From positions 3,224,001-3,288,000 of the forward strand of contig NZ_CP149940.1 of NCBI RefSeq assembly GCF_037948395.1: a stretch of 64,000 nucleotides of DNA, in the 5' to 3' direction. This stretch comes from Serratia nevei. Lineage in GTDB: Bacteria; Pseudomonadota; Gammaproteobacteria; Enterobacterales; Enterobacteriaceae. Positions 21,699 to 30,907 of the stretch are shown here, piece after piece. How positions within the stretch are numbered: the first letter of the stretch is position 1; each line of letters opens with the position of its first letter. The notes under the pieces were generated by a model. That model did no database searches, had not been told where the DNA came from, and worked only from the letters and a program-made list of their open reading frames with translations. A program made the position numbers and the translations under genes.

Positions 21699-22295
21699 AT
21701 GCCTGTGTATCAGATTGACGGCCTGACGCCGGTCGTCGACCCCAGCAGTTACGTGCACCCGACGGCGGTGCTGATCGGCGACGTGATCGTCGGCAAGCAC
21801 GTATACATCGGCCCGAATGCCAGCCTGCGCGGCGATTTTGGCCGCCTGGTGATCTGCGACGGCGCCAACATTCAGGATAACTGCGTGATGCACGGCTTCC
21901 CGCAGCAGGACACGGTGGTGGAAGAAGACGGCCATATCGGCCACGGCGCCATCCTGCACGGCTGCCGCATTCGCCGCAATGCGATGGTGGGCATGAACGC
22001 GGTGGTGATGGACGGCGCGGAAATCGGCGAGAACACCATCGTCGGCGCGATGGCGTTCGTCAAAGCCGCGGCGGTGATCGAAGCCAACAAGCTGGTGGTC
22101 GGCAGCCCGGCGCGCGTGCTGCGCGATCTGACCGAACAGGAATTGGCCTGGAAGATCGCAGGCACCCGCGAGTATCAGGATCTGGTACAGCGCTGCAAAT
22201 CCTCGCTGCACGAAGTGGCGCCGCTGACCGAAATCGAACCGGGCCGCCAACGCCTGAGCTTCGGCGACCACCTGATCCCGAAAAGCCAGCTGTAA
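21699..22295 (+). CDS. paaY: PaaY, hexapeptide-repeat thioesterase/acyltransferase-fold protein
   Basis: A 198-aa left-handed beta-helix protein with repeated hexapeptides ([54 protein letters not shown]) and metal-binding histidines in the gamma-carbonic anhydrase style. PaaY family proteins accompany PaaX and are reported to hydrolyse inhibitory CoA derivatives. It begins 12 bp after paaX with an AAGGAACTCACGCT site and is cotranscribed. A strong terminator follows. Confidence 0.93.
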   Translation: MPVYQIDGLTPVVDPSSYVHPTAVLIGDVIVGKHVYIGPNASLRGDFGRLVICDGANIQDNCVMHGFPQQDTVVEEDGHIGHGAILHGCRIRRNAMVGMNAVVMDGAEIGENTIVGAMAFVKAAAVIEANKLVVGSPARVLRDLTEQELAWKIAGTREYQDLVQRCKSSLHEVAPLTEIEPGRQRLSFGDHLIPKSQL

Positions 22296-22300
22296 TCCCC

Positions 22301-22328
22301 GGGGCTGAGGAACGCCTCAGCCCCTTCC
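22301..22328. terminator. Bidirectional terminator between paaY and the permease gene
   Basis: A perfect 10-bp stem (GGGGCTGAGG at 22301-22310, CCTCAGCCCC at 22315-22324) with an AACG loop and a TTCCCTT tail lies in the 37-bp gap between converging stops. Confidence 0.75.
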
Positions 22329-22332
22329 CTTA

Positions 22333-23730
22333 TTACTCCACCTCCGGCGCCTTGAACGGCGACGGCACGGCCGCGCGGCGGCTCTGGACGTGATAAGCCA
22401 CCACCAGCAGCAAGGTGAACGGAATACCGAACCACAGCGTCATGCGGAAGAATTCGGTAAACGCCGTCGAGATCATCAGCGCCGCCATCAGCCCGGCACC
22501 CAGCAAGGTGGTATACGGGAACCCCCACATGCGGAACTTCAGGTGGGTCTGCCGATGCCGGCGGCGGAAGAACAGGTGGGTGACGAAAATCATCAGCCAG
22601 GTAAAGCAGGCGCCATACACCGAAATAGACATCATGGCGGCGAACGACGTTTCCGGTGCCACCAGGCTCAGCACGATAGACACCACGATGCCGATGCACG
22701 ACATCGCCAGCGCATTGACCGGAATGCCACGCCGGCTGACGCGCCCCAACGCCGCCGGCGCCTGCCCGGCGCGCGACAGCGAGAACATCATGCGGGTGGT
22801 GATATACAGCTGGCTGTTCATCGCCGACAGCGCCGCCACCAGCACGATAAAGTTGAAAATACCGGCGGCAGCGGGCAGATGGATCACGTTCATCGCCATC
22901 AGGAACGGGCTTTCGCCGGTGCCGGACTGCCGCCAGGGCACGATGGCCAGCATCAGGGCGATCGACAGCATGTAGAAGATGAACAGCCGCACGATGGTGC
23001 CCTTGAACGCTGCCTTCACCGCAATCACCGGATTTTTCGCCTCGCCGGCGGCCACCGCGATCATTTCAATGCTCAGGTAGCTGAAGATGGACACGATCAC
23101 CGCGAACCACATGCCCTTGATGCCAAACGGCATAAAGCCGCCGGCGGTCAGGTTGCGCAGGCCGTAGGCCGGGTTGCCCGAGAACGCCAGAATGCCGATG
23201 CCGATCAGAATGAACGCCACGATCGCCGTCACTTTGACGGTGGACAGCGCGTATTCCACCTGGCCGAACGACTTCACGCCGATCACGTTGACGATGATTA
23301 CCGCCGCCGAGAACAGCAGCACCCACGGCCAGGTCGGCGTCGCCGGGAACCAGAACTGCATGTACATGCCGATGGCGGTGACTTCGGTGCCCACCGCCAG
23401 CACCACGCAAGACCAGTAGGAATAGCGCACCAGAAAACCGAACAGCGGGCCGAGGTAGAATTCGGCATAGTCGCCGAACGAACCGGGCGTCGGGTGTTCG
23501 GAGGTCATTTCCGCCAGGCTGCCCATCAACAGCAGCGCAATAACGCCGCCGATCAGGTAGCTCAGCAATACCGACGGCCCCGCCATCTGAATGGCGTAGG
23601 CGCTGCCGAGAAACAGCCCGGTGCCGATGGCGCCGCCGATCGCCAGCATCGACATCTGCCCGGCGGTAAGATGCTTGTTCAACCCGCCCTGACGGCGGGC
23701 GATATGCTCAAAATCATTCATCTGTGGCAT
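22333..23730 (-). CDS. Amino acid permease (APC superfamily)
   Basis: A 465-aa integral membrane permease with about 12 hydrophobic helices. The first helix carries the APC hallmark GGAIGTGLFLGSA, and EMTSEHPTPGSFGDYA follows helix 3; these fit the AAT (amino acid transporter) subgroup that includes PheP, AroP, GabP and ProY. The substrate cannot be fixed by eye. The ATG at 23730 gives the family start (MPQMNDFEHIARRQGGLNKHL); an upstream arginine-rich extension is rejected. It lies 20 bp after the aminotransferase gene and is the last gene of a four-gene operon, suggesting it imports the substrate of that pathway. Confidence 0.85.
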   Translation of the reverse strand: MPQMNDFEHIARRQGGLNKHLTAGQMSMLAIGGAIGTGLFLGSAYAIQMAGPSVLLSYLIGGVIALLLMGSLAEMTSEHPTPGSFGDYAEFYLGPLFGFLVRYSYWSCVVLAVGTEVTAIGMYMQFWFPATPTWPWVLLFSAAVIIVNVIGVKSFGQVEYALSTVKVTAIVAFILIGIGILAFSGNPAYGLRNLTAGGFMPFGIKGMWFAVIVSIFSYLSIEMIAVAAGEAKNPVIAVKAAFKGTIVRLFIFYMLSIALMLAIVPWRQSGTGESPFLMAMNVIHLPAAAGIFNFIVLVAALSAMNSQLYITTRMMFSLSRAGQAPAALGRVSRRGIPVNALAMSCIGIVVSIVLSLVAPETSFAAMMSISVYGACFTWLMIFVTHLFFRRRHRQTHLKFRMWGFPYTTLLGAGLMAALMISTAFTEFFRMTLWFGIPFTLLLVVAYHVQSRRAAVPSPFKAPEVE

Positions 23731-23750
23731 GGCTGTGTTCCCGAGCGAAG

Positions 23751-24938
23751 TTAGGCGGTACGGGTGACGTCGAGAATGGCGGCGGTCACGTAGTCGATAT
23801 TGCCGGGGTTGAGCCCCGGCAGGCACATGCGGCCGGGCGAAACCAGATAGATGGCATAGCGCTGCCGCAGGGTCTGCAGCTGCGCTTCGTTCAGGCCGGT
23901 ATAGCTGAACATGCCGCGCTGATCGCGTATGCGCCGGTGATCCAGCGAAGAACCTCCCCGCGCCAGGCCGGCGGCCAGCTGCTCACGCATCTGCTTGATG
24001 CGCACGCGCATTTCCGCCAGCTCATTGCGCCAAAGCTCACCGAGTTCGGCGTCGCCGAGCAGGGTTTCCACGATCTGGCTGCCGTGCGTCGGCGGGCAGG
24101 AGTAGCTGCGGCGGATCAGCGTTTTTAACGCGCCTTTGACGTTAGCGGCGTTTTCCGCATCGGCGCAGCGCACCGACAGCGCGCCCAGCCGCTGGCCGTA
24201 CAGCGCCACGTTTTTGGAAAACGAGTTGCAGACCAAAAACGGCAGATCGGTTTTCAGCGCTTCGCGCAACGCCAAGCAGTCCTCCTCCAGCCCGTCGCCG
24301 AAGCCCTGATAGGCGAGATCGAACAGCGGCAGCAGGTGACGCCGCTGCAGCACGGCGAGCGTGGCGCGCCACTGCTCCGCCGTCAGATCGGTGCCGGTAG
24401 GGTTATGGCAGCAAGGATGCAACAGGACTACGCTGCCGGGCGGCAGGCTGTCCAGCGCGTCGAGCATGGCGGCGAAACGCAGGCCGCCCGCCGCTTCGTC
24501 AAAGTAGGGATAGGTATTCACCCGCAGCCCGGCGCCTTCAAATATCGCCCAGTGATTGGCCCAGGTGGGATCGGACACCCAAATGTCACCGCGCGCCAGA
24601 AAGTGGCGCAAAAAATCCGCCGCCAACTTTAGCGCACCGGAGCCGCCGACGGTCTGCACCGTGGCGATCTCGACCGCCTGTTGCTCGCCGAACAGCAGCG
24701 CCTGCACCTGGCGAGCGAACTGCGGCGAACCTTCGATCGGCGGATAACCGTGCGGGCGACGCAGCGCCAGCAACCGCTGCTCGGCGGCCTCCACCGCCTG
24801 CATCAGCGGAATATTCCCCTGCCGGTCGTAATAGAGTCCAATGCCTAAATTCACTTTTTTCGGATTGGGGTCCTGCAAATAGGCTTCCATCAGCGACATA
24901 ATAGGATCGGCTGCAGAAGGTGCAATCTGTTTAAACAT
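23751..24938 (-). CDS. Class I aminotransferase (AspC/TyrB family)
   Basis: A 395-aa PLP-dependent aminotransferase of the aspartate/aromatic subgroup. It opens MFKQIAPSAADPIMSLMEAY and has VNLGIGLYYDRQGNIPLM, the LLHPCCHNPTG segment (cofactor contacts) and the PLP lysine in NSFSKNVALYGQRLG. The substrate specificity is unknown; TyrB-like enzymes use phenylalanine, tyrosine, aspartate and related amino acids. It sits between a RidA-family gene (57 bp upstream) and a permease gene (20 bp downstream). In this context it may deaminate the amino acid released by the formamidase-like enzyme. Confidence 0.88.
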   Translation of the reverse strand: MFKQIAPSAADPIMSLMEAYLQDPNPKKVNLGIGLYYDRQGNIPLMQAVEAAEQRLLALRRPHGYPPIEGSPQFARQVQALLFGEQQAVEIATVQTVGGSGALKLAADFLRHFLARGDIWVSDPTWANHWAIFEGAGLRVNTYPYFDEAAGGLRFAAMLDALDSLPPGSVVLLHPCCHNPTGTDLTAEQWRATLAVLQRRHLLPLFDLAYQGFGDGLEEDCLALREALKTDLPFLVCNSFSKNVALYGQRLGALSVRCADAENAANVKGALKTLIRRSYSCPPTHGSQIVETLLGDAELGELWRNELAEMRVRIKQMREQLAAGLARGGSSLDHRRIRDQRGMFSYTGLNEAQLQTLRQRYAIYLVSPGRMCLPGLNPGNIDYVTAAILDVTRTA

Positions 24939-24995
24939 GACGCATCCTTAACTCGTTATTGAATTAATATGAAGACAGACTTAATAAAAATTAAA

Positions 24996-25367
24996 TCAGG
25001 CGATGGCGCTGACGGTGATTTCTATTTTCATTCCCGGCACCACCAGTTTTTCGACAATAACCGTGGAACGATTGGGATAAGGATAATTAAAGTATTTCCG
25101 GTAAATATCATCGAGCAATTTAACGTCGTTGACGTCGGTAAGATAAACGATCACCTGCAGTACCTTATCGCTGTGGCTGCCCGCCGCCTTCAACGTCTGC
25201 GCCAGGTTATCGAAGGTTAACGCAATCTGTTGCTCCGGCGCGCCGGTCTCGATGCTGCCGTCCGCCCGCACCGGGCCGTGGGCGGTAAACAGCATGCCGC
25301 CGCCCCGGGTGGCCCAGGAAAAAGGCTGGCCGATGTCCGGCAGCCCGGTCTCTACGATCTCGCGCAT
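24996..25367 (-). CDS. RidA family protein
   Basis: A 123-aa YjgF/YER057c/UK114 (RidA) family protein, usually a homotrimer that hydrolyses reactive enamine/imine intermediates made by PLP enzymes. The C-terminal block PNRSTVIVEKLVVPGMKIEI fits the family, although the canonical arginine motif (R-x-A-V) is here RSTVIV. Alternatives are a 2-aminomuconate deaminase-like role. The ATG at 25367 is one base after the hydrolase stop (TGA-C-ATG), so the two genes are translationally coupled. Partnership with the adjacent aminotransferase is a natural inference. Confidence 0.85.
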   Translation of the reverse strand: MREIVETGLPDIGQPFSWATRGGGMLFTAHGPVRADGSIETGAPEQQIALTFDNLAQTLKAAGSHSDKVLQVIVYLTDVNDVKLLDDIYRKYFNYPYPNRSTVIVEKLVVPGMKIEITVSAIA

Positions 25368-25368
25368 G

Positions 25369-26166
25369 TCAGTGGTTCCCGTGGTGGTCAAGTTGGCGAA
25401 GCAGCGCGCCGTCGGCGGCGAACAACGCATCCAGAATGGTGAAATGATTGGCGCCGGGCACCGCGACCAGTTCGGCCGGCAACCCGCGTTGGCGCAGCGC
25501 CGCGTGATAGTGTTGCGACTGACCGATCAACTCCGGCAGCTCAGCTGCGCCGTAATACAGCGTGAGCGGCTTACTGCGCGCCGGCGGGTGGCGCGCCGGG
25601 CTTAGCGTTTCAATCTGCCGCTCGGTCAGCTGCAGCGCCCGATTGACATAGCTCTCTTGCAGCGGCGCCAGTTCGAACAGGCCGCTGATGGGAAAGACCG
25701 CCTCCACCAACGCATGCTGCTGCCAAAACGCCGCCAGATGCCCGCCGGCGGAATGGCCGCACAGATGCACCGGATGGGCATAGTGCGGCGGCAGACGGCG
25801 CTGAATAGCATCAAGCGCCGCCCCCACCTGGCGACAAATAGCGTCAAGATTAACCGCCGGCGCCAGCGCATATTCCACCAGCACCACGTCAAAACCCAAC
25901 GCCAACGGCCCGGCGGCGATAAAGGCGAAATCCGCCTTATCGCAGAATTGCCAATAGCCGCCGTGAATAAAAATTAACGTCCCCTGGTGCTGCTTTGCAG
26001 AATAGAGCCAATCCATCGTCTCGCGTTCGCTTTCGCCATACGCAATATTCTTTTCATGTTTTGTCTGATGATAAATAGCCGCGCTGCGGGTCTGAAATGA
26101 AGCCAAAATAGCGTCTTCATTATCCACCGCAGCGCCGTTGTCATAGCTCCCCGCAAGTAGTTTCAT
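25369..26166 (-). CDS. Kynurenine formamidase-like alpha/beta hydrolase
   Basis: A 265-aa alpha/beta hydrolase of the esterase/lipase-type arylformamidase group. The oxyanion motif HGGYW is at residues 68-72, the nucleophile S139 lies in GHSAGGHLA, and a C-terminal histidine is in GANHFTI. HGG-[YF]-W plus a GHSAG elbow is typical of N-formylkynurenine formamidases, but related enzymes cleave other amides or esters. First gene of the operon hydrolase-ridA-aminotransferase-permease. No tryptophan dioxygenase or kynureninase gene lies in the window, so kynurenine use is not established. Confidence 0.75.
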   Translation of the reverse strand: MKLLAGSYDNGAAVDNEDAILASFQTRSAAIYHQTKHEKNIAYGESERETMDWLYSAKQHQGTLIFIHGGYWQFCDKADFAFIAAGPLALGFDVVLVEYALAPAVNLDAICRQVGAALDAIQRRLPPHYAHPVHLCGHSAGGHLAAFWQQHALVEAVFPISGLFELAPLQESYVNRALQLTERQIETLSPARHPPARSKPLTLYYGAAELPELIGQSQHYHAALRQRGLPAELVAVPGANHFTILDALFAADGALLRQLDHHGNH

Positions 26167-26313
26167 ATATTAAACTTCGTTTATTATTTAAAATATGAAT
26201 TAACTATTAGCACCGGCAACATTATTGTCAAGACGGGTCTATCAGCAATGCGCGCCCGGTAAAATAAAACAACACCGGCAGCGAAAAAGTTTAACCCATG
26301 AAACTTTTTGCGC

Positions 26314-27225
26314 TTATTTTCCCCGCCCGTCCGGCTGAATTTGCGGCAATGCGCTTAGCCGCTCAAACGCATAATCCCAAAAGGCACGCACCTTCAGCGG
26401 CATGCGCTGCGCCTGCTGCGCCACCAGCTGCACCGGCATCGGCAACGGTTCATGGTCCGCCAGCAGCCGCACCAGCGTACCGGCGGCCACATCGTCCGCT
26501 ACCTGATACGAGAGCAGCCGGGCGATGCCCTTGCCGGCGCGCACCGCCAGCAGCTGCGCTTCCACATCGTTGAGCAACAGTCGGGGGGCCAAGCGCACCC
26601 GCTCGCCGTTTTCCTGCGGGCCGAAGCGCCATTCACGCAGCGACGGCCGCTGAGTGCCGACGATGGTGGCATGCTCCGCCAGCTGCGCCGGTGAGCGCGG
26701 CTCGCCGCAGCGCGCCAGGTAAGCCGGGCTGGCGACCGTCACCCGGCTGACCTGCCCCAGCCGCCGTGCCACGCGCGAAGAGTCCTGCAGATGGCCGATG
26801 CGCACCGCGATATCCAGCCCTTCGTCAATCAGATCGAGATTGCGATCGTTCAACACCATTTCGATCTGCATCTGCGGGTAGTCATCGAGAAACGCCATCA
26901 CCACCGGCGCCACGTAGCGGCGGCCGAACTGCACCGGCGAAGTGACGCGCAGCAAGCCGCTCAGCTGCGCTTCGGCGGTATCCTGCACCACCGCCTGATA
27001 ATCCTGCAGCAGCTGTTGCGCGCGCTCCAGCAACCGCACGCCCGCCTCGGTGGGCGCCAGCCGCCGGGTGGTGCGCTCCACCAGCCGGGTGCCGAACCGC
27101 TGTTCCAGCGCGGCGATCGCCCGGGTGATCGCCGGCGCCGAGCGCCGCAGTTTGCGCCCGGCGGCCGCCAGGCTGCCCTGCTGCACCACCGCCACGAAGA
27201 TGGCCAACTCGTCTAACCGATCCAT
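26314..27225 (-). CDS. LysR family transcriptional regulator
   Basis: A 303-aa LysR regulator. The N-terminal HTH reads FVAVVQQGSLAAAGRKL and SAPAITRAIAALEQRFG; the effector domain contains LNDRNLDLIDEGLDIAVRIG, a block common in the CrgA/DsdC-like LTTR subgroup. An AAGAG site precedes the ATG at 27225. It is divergent from the GST gene across a 98-bp gap and upstream of the formamidase-like operon (147-bp gap, same strand). Control of the GST gene is the likelier role by layout. Confidence 0.85.
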   Translation of the reverse strand: MDRLDELAIFVAVVQQGSLAAAGRKLRRSAPAITRAIAALEQRFGTRLVERTTRRLAPTEAGVRLLERAQQLLQDYQAVVQDTAEAQLSGLLRVTSPVQFGRRYVAPVVMAFLDDYPQMQIEMVLNDRNLDLIDEGLDIAVRIGHLQDSSRVARRLGQVSRVTVASPAYLARCGEPRSPAQLAEHATIVGTQRPSLREWRFGPQENGERVRLAPRLLLNDVEAQLLAVRAGKGIARLLSYQVADDVAAGTLVRLLADHEPLPMPVQLVAQQAQRMPLKVRAFWDYAFERLSALPQIQPDGRGK

Positions 27226-27323
27226 AGACTCTTCCGATAAGTGAAATTATCAATTTCCACATTGCCGGATTCCGCTCATTCACCGCAAGAGTATGCTGAA
27301 AAAAAACACTGAGGAGAAACGCC

Positions 27324-27941
27324 ATGTCCACCATCACCCTCTACGGCACCCCGCTTTCCGGCCACGTTCACCGCGTGGCGTTGCTGCTGCGCATGCTGGC
27401 GCTGCCCTATGAATGGGTAGAGGCCTCGGCGGACGTGCGGCAGAGCGCGGCCTTTCGCCGGCTCAACCCGTTTGGCCAGATCCCGGTCTTGCAGGACGGC
27501 GATCTGACGCTGGCCGACAGCAACGCCATTCTGGTTTATCTGGCGAAACGCTATGCGCCGGACAGCCACTGGCTGCCTGAACAGCCGGCGGCGGCGGCGC
27601 GGGTGCAGGCCTGGCTTTCCAAAGCCGCCGGCGAAGTCCGCTACGGCCCGGCCTCCTGCCGATTGATCGCCCAGTTCGCGGTGCCGGAGGATTATCAGGC
27701 GGCGCGGGCAATCAGCGATCGTTTTCTGCCGCAGATGGAACAGCACCTGAGCGAGCGCGGCTATCTGGCCAGTGAACAGGCGACCATCGCCGATTTGGCC
27801 TGCTACAGCTATGTGGCGGTCGCGGCCGAAGGCGGCATTTCGCTGGCGCCTTACCCCGCCATACGGCGTTGGGTGGCGAGCATCGCGGCGCTTCCTGGCT
27901 TCTTCGCCATGCCGGCCCTGCCGGCACCGGCGGCGAGCTGA
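27324..27941 (+). CDS. Glutathione S-transferase family protein
   Basis: A 205-aa GST. The N-terminal thioredoxin-like domain (ITLYGTPLSGHVHRVALLLRML, then NPFGQIPVLQDGDLTLADSNAI with the conserved cis-proline and the D/E-S-x-A-I glutathione contact) precedes an all-helical C-terminal domain. Substrate unknown. AGGAGAAACGCC precedes the ATG. It ends 4 bp before the start of the pyridoxamine oxidase-like gene, so the two form an operon. Confidence 0.9.
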   Translation: MSTITLYGTPLSGHVHRVALLLRMLALPYEWVEASADVRQSAAFRRLNPFGQIPVLQDGDLTLADSNAILVYLAKRYAPDSHWLPEQPAAAARVQAWLSKAAGEVRYGPASCRLIAQFAVPEDYQAARAISDRFLPQMEQHLSERGYLASEQATIADLACYSYVAVAAEGGISLAPYPAIRRWVASIAALPGFFAMPALPAPAAS

Positions 27942-27945
27942 CGCC

Positions 27946-28865
27946 ATGATCCCGCAACGGTTCCACCCCGATGAGCTGCGCGCGCAGACGCTGGCCGGTT
28001 TCGATCGCGTAGGCGGAGGCATCTACCCCGCGATGCCAGATCAGCACCGTGCGTTTTTTGCCGCACTGCCCTACCTGTTCGTCGCCACGCTGGACGACCA
28101 GGACTGGCCCATCGCCACCCTGTTCAGCGGCCCGCCCGGATTTTTACGCACGCCGGACGACACGCACCTGCGCATCAGCGCGCCGCGCCGCGCCGCAGCG
28201 ACGATCCCGCCCAGGCGCTGTTACTGCCCGGCAAACCGGTCGGCGCGCTCGGGCTCGACTTCAGCAACCGGCGGCGCAACCGCGCCAACGGCACCGTCGG
28301 CCGCACCGACAAAAACCGGGTGGAGATCGTCGTTCACCAAAGCTTCGGCAACTGCCCGCAGTACATTCAGCGCCGCGAACTCTACCCGGTGGAGAGCCGG
28401 CCACAGCCGGTTGAGCATTTAGCGTCGCTCGATGCGGCGGCGCAGGCGCTGATCCGCACCGCAGACACCAGCTTCGTCGCCAGCGGTGCGCACCTGGAAC
28501 TGACGCAGGGCGGCGTCGATATTTCCCATCGCGGCGGGCGCCCCGGCTTTATCCATCTGGAAGGCGACACGCTGTGGATGCCGGACTTTCGCGGCAACCG
28601 CTATATGAATACGTTGGGCAACCTGCTGGCCGAACCGCGGGCGGCGCTGCTGTTCATCGATTTCGATCGCGGCGACGTGCTGCACCTGCAAGGAAAAACG
28701 CAGATCCTCTGGCAGGCGCAAGGGGATCCCGGCGTTGAAGGGGCGGAACGCTATTGGCGGTTTGACGTTCACCGCGCCTGGCGTTTTGCGGCGGCGCTGC
28801 CGTGGCGGGGACGCGATCTGGAGTATTCACCGGCGACGCTGGCGACCGGAGTGTGGCACCGCTGA
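27946..28865 (+). pseudogene. Frameshifted pyridoxamine 5'-phosphate oxidase-like FMN-binding protein
   Basis: A split-barrel flavin-binding family gene, interrupted by a frameshift. The first frame (from the ATG at 27946) reads a plausible N-terminus through FLRTPDDTHLRISAPRR and then becomes nonsense. The frame two bases on resumes as DDPAQALLLPGKPVGALGLD and FSNRRRNRANG and runs to 28865 (RNRY-MNTLGNLLAEPRAALLFID). The shift lies at about 28190-28200, in a GC-rich CGCCGCGCCGC run, and one missing base would restore a product of about 306 aa. It could be a true mutation or a sequencing error. The gene is 4 bp after the GST stop. Confidence 0.8.
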
Positions 28866-28868
28866 AAT

Positions 28869-28893
28869 GAAAAGCCCCGCTGCGGCGGGGCTG
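28869..28893 (-). terminator. Terminator of the 71-aa protein gene
   Basis: An 8-bp stem (AGCCCCGC at 28873-28880, GCGGGGCT at 28885-28892, loop TGCG) followed on the minus strand by TTTT. It also lies just after the stop at 28865 on plus. Confidence 0.7.
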
Positions 28894-28903
28894 AATCGGG
28901 AAA

Positions 28904-29119
28904 TTACAGGCTGTGTTCGGCCGCCGCTGCGGCCTGATAAAGCTGACGAAAATAACTCAACCGCGCAAAGAACAGGCGGCTTTGCTGTTCCGACATATTG
29001 CCGGCCACCTGCCCGGCGTCAATCTGCCGCCCTTGCCATTCCATCAGGGCGATACTCGACGCCAAAAAATCCATTTCGCTGCCGTAGGCCGCGAGATGTC
29101 TGTCCACTGATTTCATCAT
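28904..29119 (-). CDS. Hypothetical 71-aa protein
   Basis: I do not recognise this family. The predicted 71-residue product is soluble and helical, starting MMKSVDRHLAAYGSEMDFLA and ending with an alanine-rich tail, YQAAAAAEHSL. The start at 29119 is chosen because AAAAGGAG ends 7 bases upstream; the longer upstream frame lacks such a site. The gene has its own terminator and is divergent from the aldehyde dehydrogenase gene (211 bp gap). Codon use is ordinary for the window. Confidence 0.6.
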   Translation of the reverse strand: MMKSVDRHLAAYGSEMDFLASSIALMEWQGRQIDAGQVAGNMSEQQSRLFFARLSYFRQLYQAAAAAEHSL

Positions 29120-29330
29120 TCGCACACTCCTTTTAATCACATCGAAAAGGGTCATATGCCTGCTCTTTCAGTATCGGCCCGGCGGCGGATATTTTTTGTA
29201 CAGAAGGTGCGCATGAAGAAAACGCTCATCTTGTCGCCACGCTGGCAAACGGCGACGGCAAAGTTTGCTAGGGTAAAGGGTAGCCGTATGGGATAGACCA
29301 TTCTGTTGAACTCAGCAAAGGAAGAGACCA

Positions 29331-30806
29331 ATGAGCACCAGCATCAGCGCTACCCTCAAGGACCCCACGCTGTTCCGCGAGGCCAATTACATCGACGGGC
29401 AATGGTTGCCGGCCAAAGCAGGCCACGCGATCGCCATCCATAACCCCGCCAACGGCGAGCTGGTTGGCCATGTGCCGGCCTTCGGTGCCGAAGAAACCAC
29501 GCGCGCCATCGCCGCCGCCAAGAAGGCGCTGCCCGCCTGGCGTGCGCTGACCGCCAAAGAACGCGCCGGCAAACTGCGGCGGCTGTTTAAGCTGATGATG
29601 GAAAATCAGGAGGATCTGGCGCGCATCATGACGGCGGAACAGGGCAAACCGCTGGCCGAAAGCCGCGGTGAGATCGCCTATGCCGCCTCCTTTATCGAAT
29701 GGTTCGCCGAGGAAGGCAAGCGGGTCTACGGCGACACCATTCCGCAGCCTCAGGCGGGCCGCCGCATCATCGTGCAGAAAGAGCCGATAGGCGTGTTCGC
29801 CGCCATCACTCCGTGGAACTTCCCGGCGGCGATGATCACCCGCAAAGCCGGCCCCGGCTGGGCGGCGGGCTGTACCGGGGTGATCCGTCCCGCCAGCCAG
29901 ACCCCGTTCTCGGCGCTGGCGATCGCCGTGCTGGCGGAGCGCGCCGGGCTGCCCGCCGGGGTGTGCAACGTGATCACCGGCCCCAGTAAAGGCATCGGCG
30001 GCGAGCTCACCGCCAACCCGGACGTGCGTAAACTCTCCTTCACCGGCAGCACCGAAGTCGGCGCGCAGCTACTGGCCCAGTGTGCGCCCACCATCAAGAA
30101 AACCAGTATGGAGCTGGGCGGCAACGCGCCGTTTATCGTGTTCGACGACGCCGATCTGGACGCCGCCGTGGCCGGCGCGGTCGCCTCGAAATACCGCAAC
30201 GCCGGCCAGACCTGCGTCTGCACCAACCGTTTTCTGGTGCAGGACGGCGTGTACGACGCCTTCGCCGCCATACTGAAAGCCGCCGTCGCCAAGCTGAAAG
30301 TTGGCAACGGCCTGGATGACGGCGTCACCATCGGCCCCTTGATTAACCCGGACGCGGTGGAGAAAGTGCGCGAGCATATCGCCGACGCCGTCGAGCACGG
30401 TGCCTCGGTGCTGCTGGGCGGCAAGCCTGACGCGCTGGGCGGCAATTTCTTCACCCCGACCATCCTGACCGACGTACCGCGCACGGCGAAAATCTTCCGC
30501 GAGGAGACGTTCGGCCCGGTGGCGCCCCTGATCCGCTTCAACCAGGAAGCGGAAGCCATCGAACTGGCCAACGACACGCCGTTCGGCCTGGCCGCTTACT
30601 TCTACAGCCGCGACATCGGCCGGGTGATGCGCGTGGCCGAAGCGCTGGAGTACGGCATCGTCGGCATCAACGAAGGGCTGATTTCCACCGAGGTGGCGCC
30701 GTTCGGCGGCATGAAGTACTCCGGTTTGGGCCGCGAAGGCTCAAAATACGGCATCGAGGACTATCTCGAGATCAAATACCTGTGCCTTGGCGGTTTGGGC
30801 GCTTGA
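29331..30806 (+). CDS. NAD(P)-dependent succinate-semialdehyde dehydrogenase-like protein
   Basis: A 491-aa aldehyde dehydrogenase of the GabD group, likely oxidising succinate semialdehyde or a related aldehyde. Visible blocks are TPWNFPAAMITRKAGPGWAA, FTGSTEVGAQLL, the catalytic glutamate in MELGGNAPF and catalytic C295 in NAGQTCVCTNR. Position 186 reads IRPAS, where most members have [VL]KPA[SE]; the lysine normally contacts the cofactor ribose. AAGGAAGAGACC precedes the start. Monocistronic by spacing; no gabT or gabP adjacent. Confidence 0.85.
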   Translation: MSTSISATLKDPTLFREANYIDGQWLPAKAGHAIAIHNPANGELVGHVPAFGAEETTRAIAAAKKALPAWRALTAKERAGKLRRLFKLMMENQEDLARIMTAEQGKPLAESRGEIAYAASFIEWFAEEGKRVYGDTIPQPQAGRRIIVQKEPIGVFAAITPWNFPAAMITRKAGPGWAAGCTGVIRPASQTPFSALAIAVLAERAGLPAGVCNVITGPSKGIGGELTANPDVRKLSFTGSTEVGAQLLAQCAPTIKKTSMELGGNAPFIVFDDADLDAAVAGAVASKYRNAGQTCVCTNRFLVQDGVYDAFAAILKAAVAKLKVGNGLDDGVTIGPLINPDAVEKVREHIADAVEHGASVLLGGKPDALGGNFFTPTILTDVPRTAKIFREETFGPVAPLIRFNQEAEAIELANDTPFGLAAYFYSRDIGRVMRVAEALEYGIVGINEGLISTEVAPFGGMKYSGLGREGSKYGIEDYLEIKYLCLGGLGA

Positions 30807-30907
30807 TGCGATCGGCCTCCGCGTCTGCGGGGGCCCTGTCTGGCGGATCCGGGAAGCCTTTGCTACCTTTAGGCCTCTCGTTCGAACGGTTAAAAGGAAT
30901 TTCCAGT

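Noticed and set aside
25369..26166. Naming the hydrolase as a true kynurenine formamidase
   Set aside because: Motifs fit, but no other kynurenine pathway gene is present in the window; kept as formamidase-like.
29212..29295. 27-codon frame before the aldehyde dehydrogenase gene
   Set aside because: Only a weak AAGG site, ordinary basic composition, and it lies in the promoter region; nothing supports translation.
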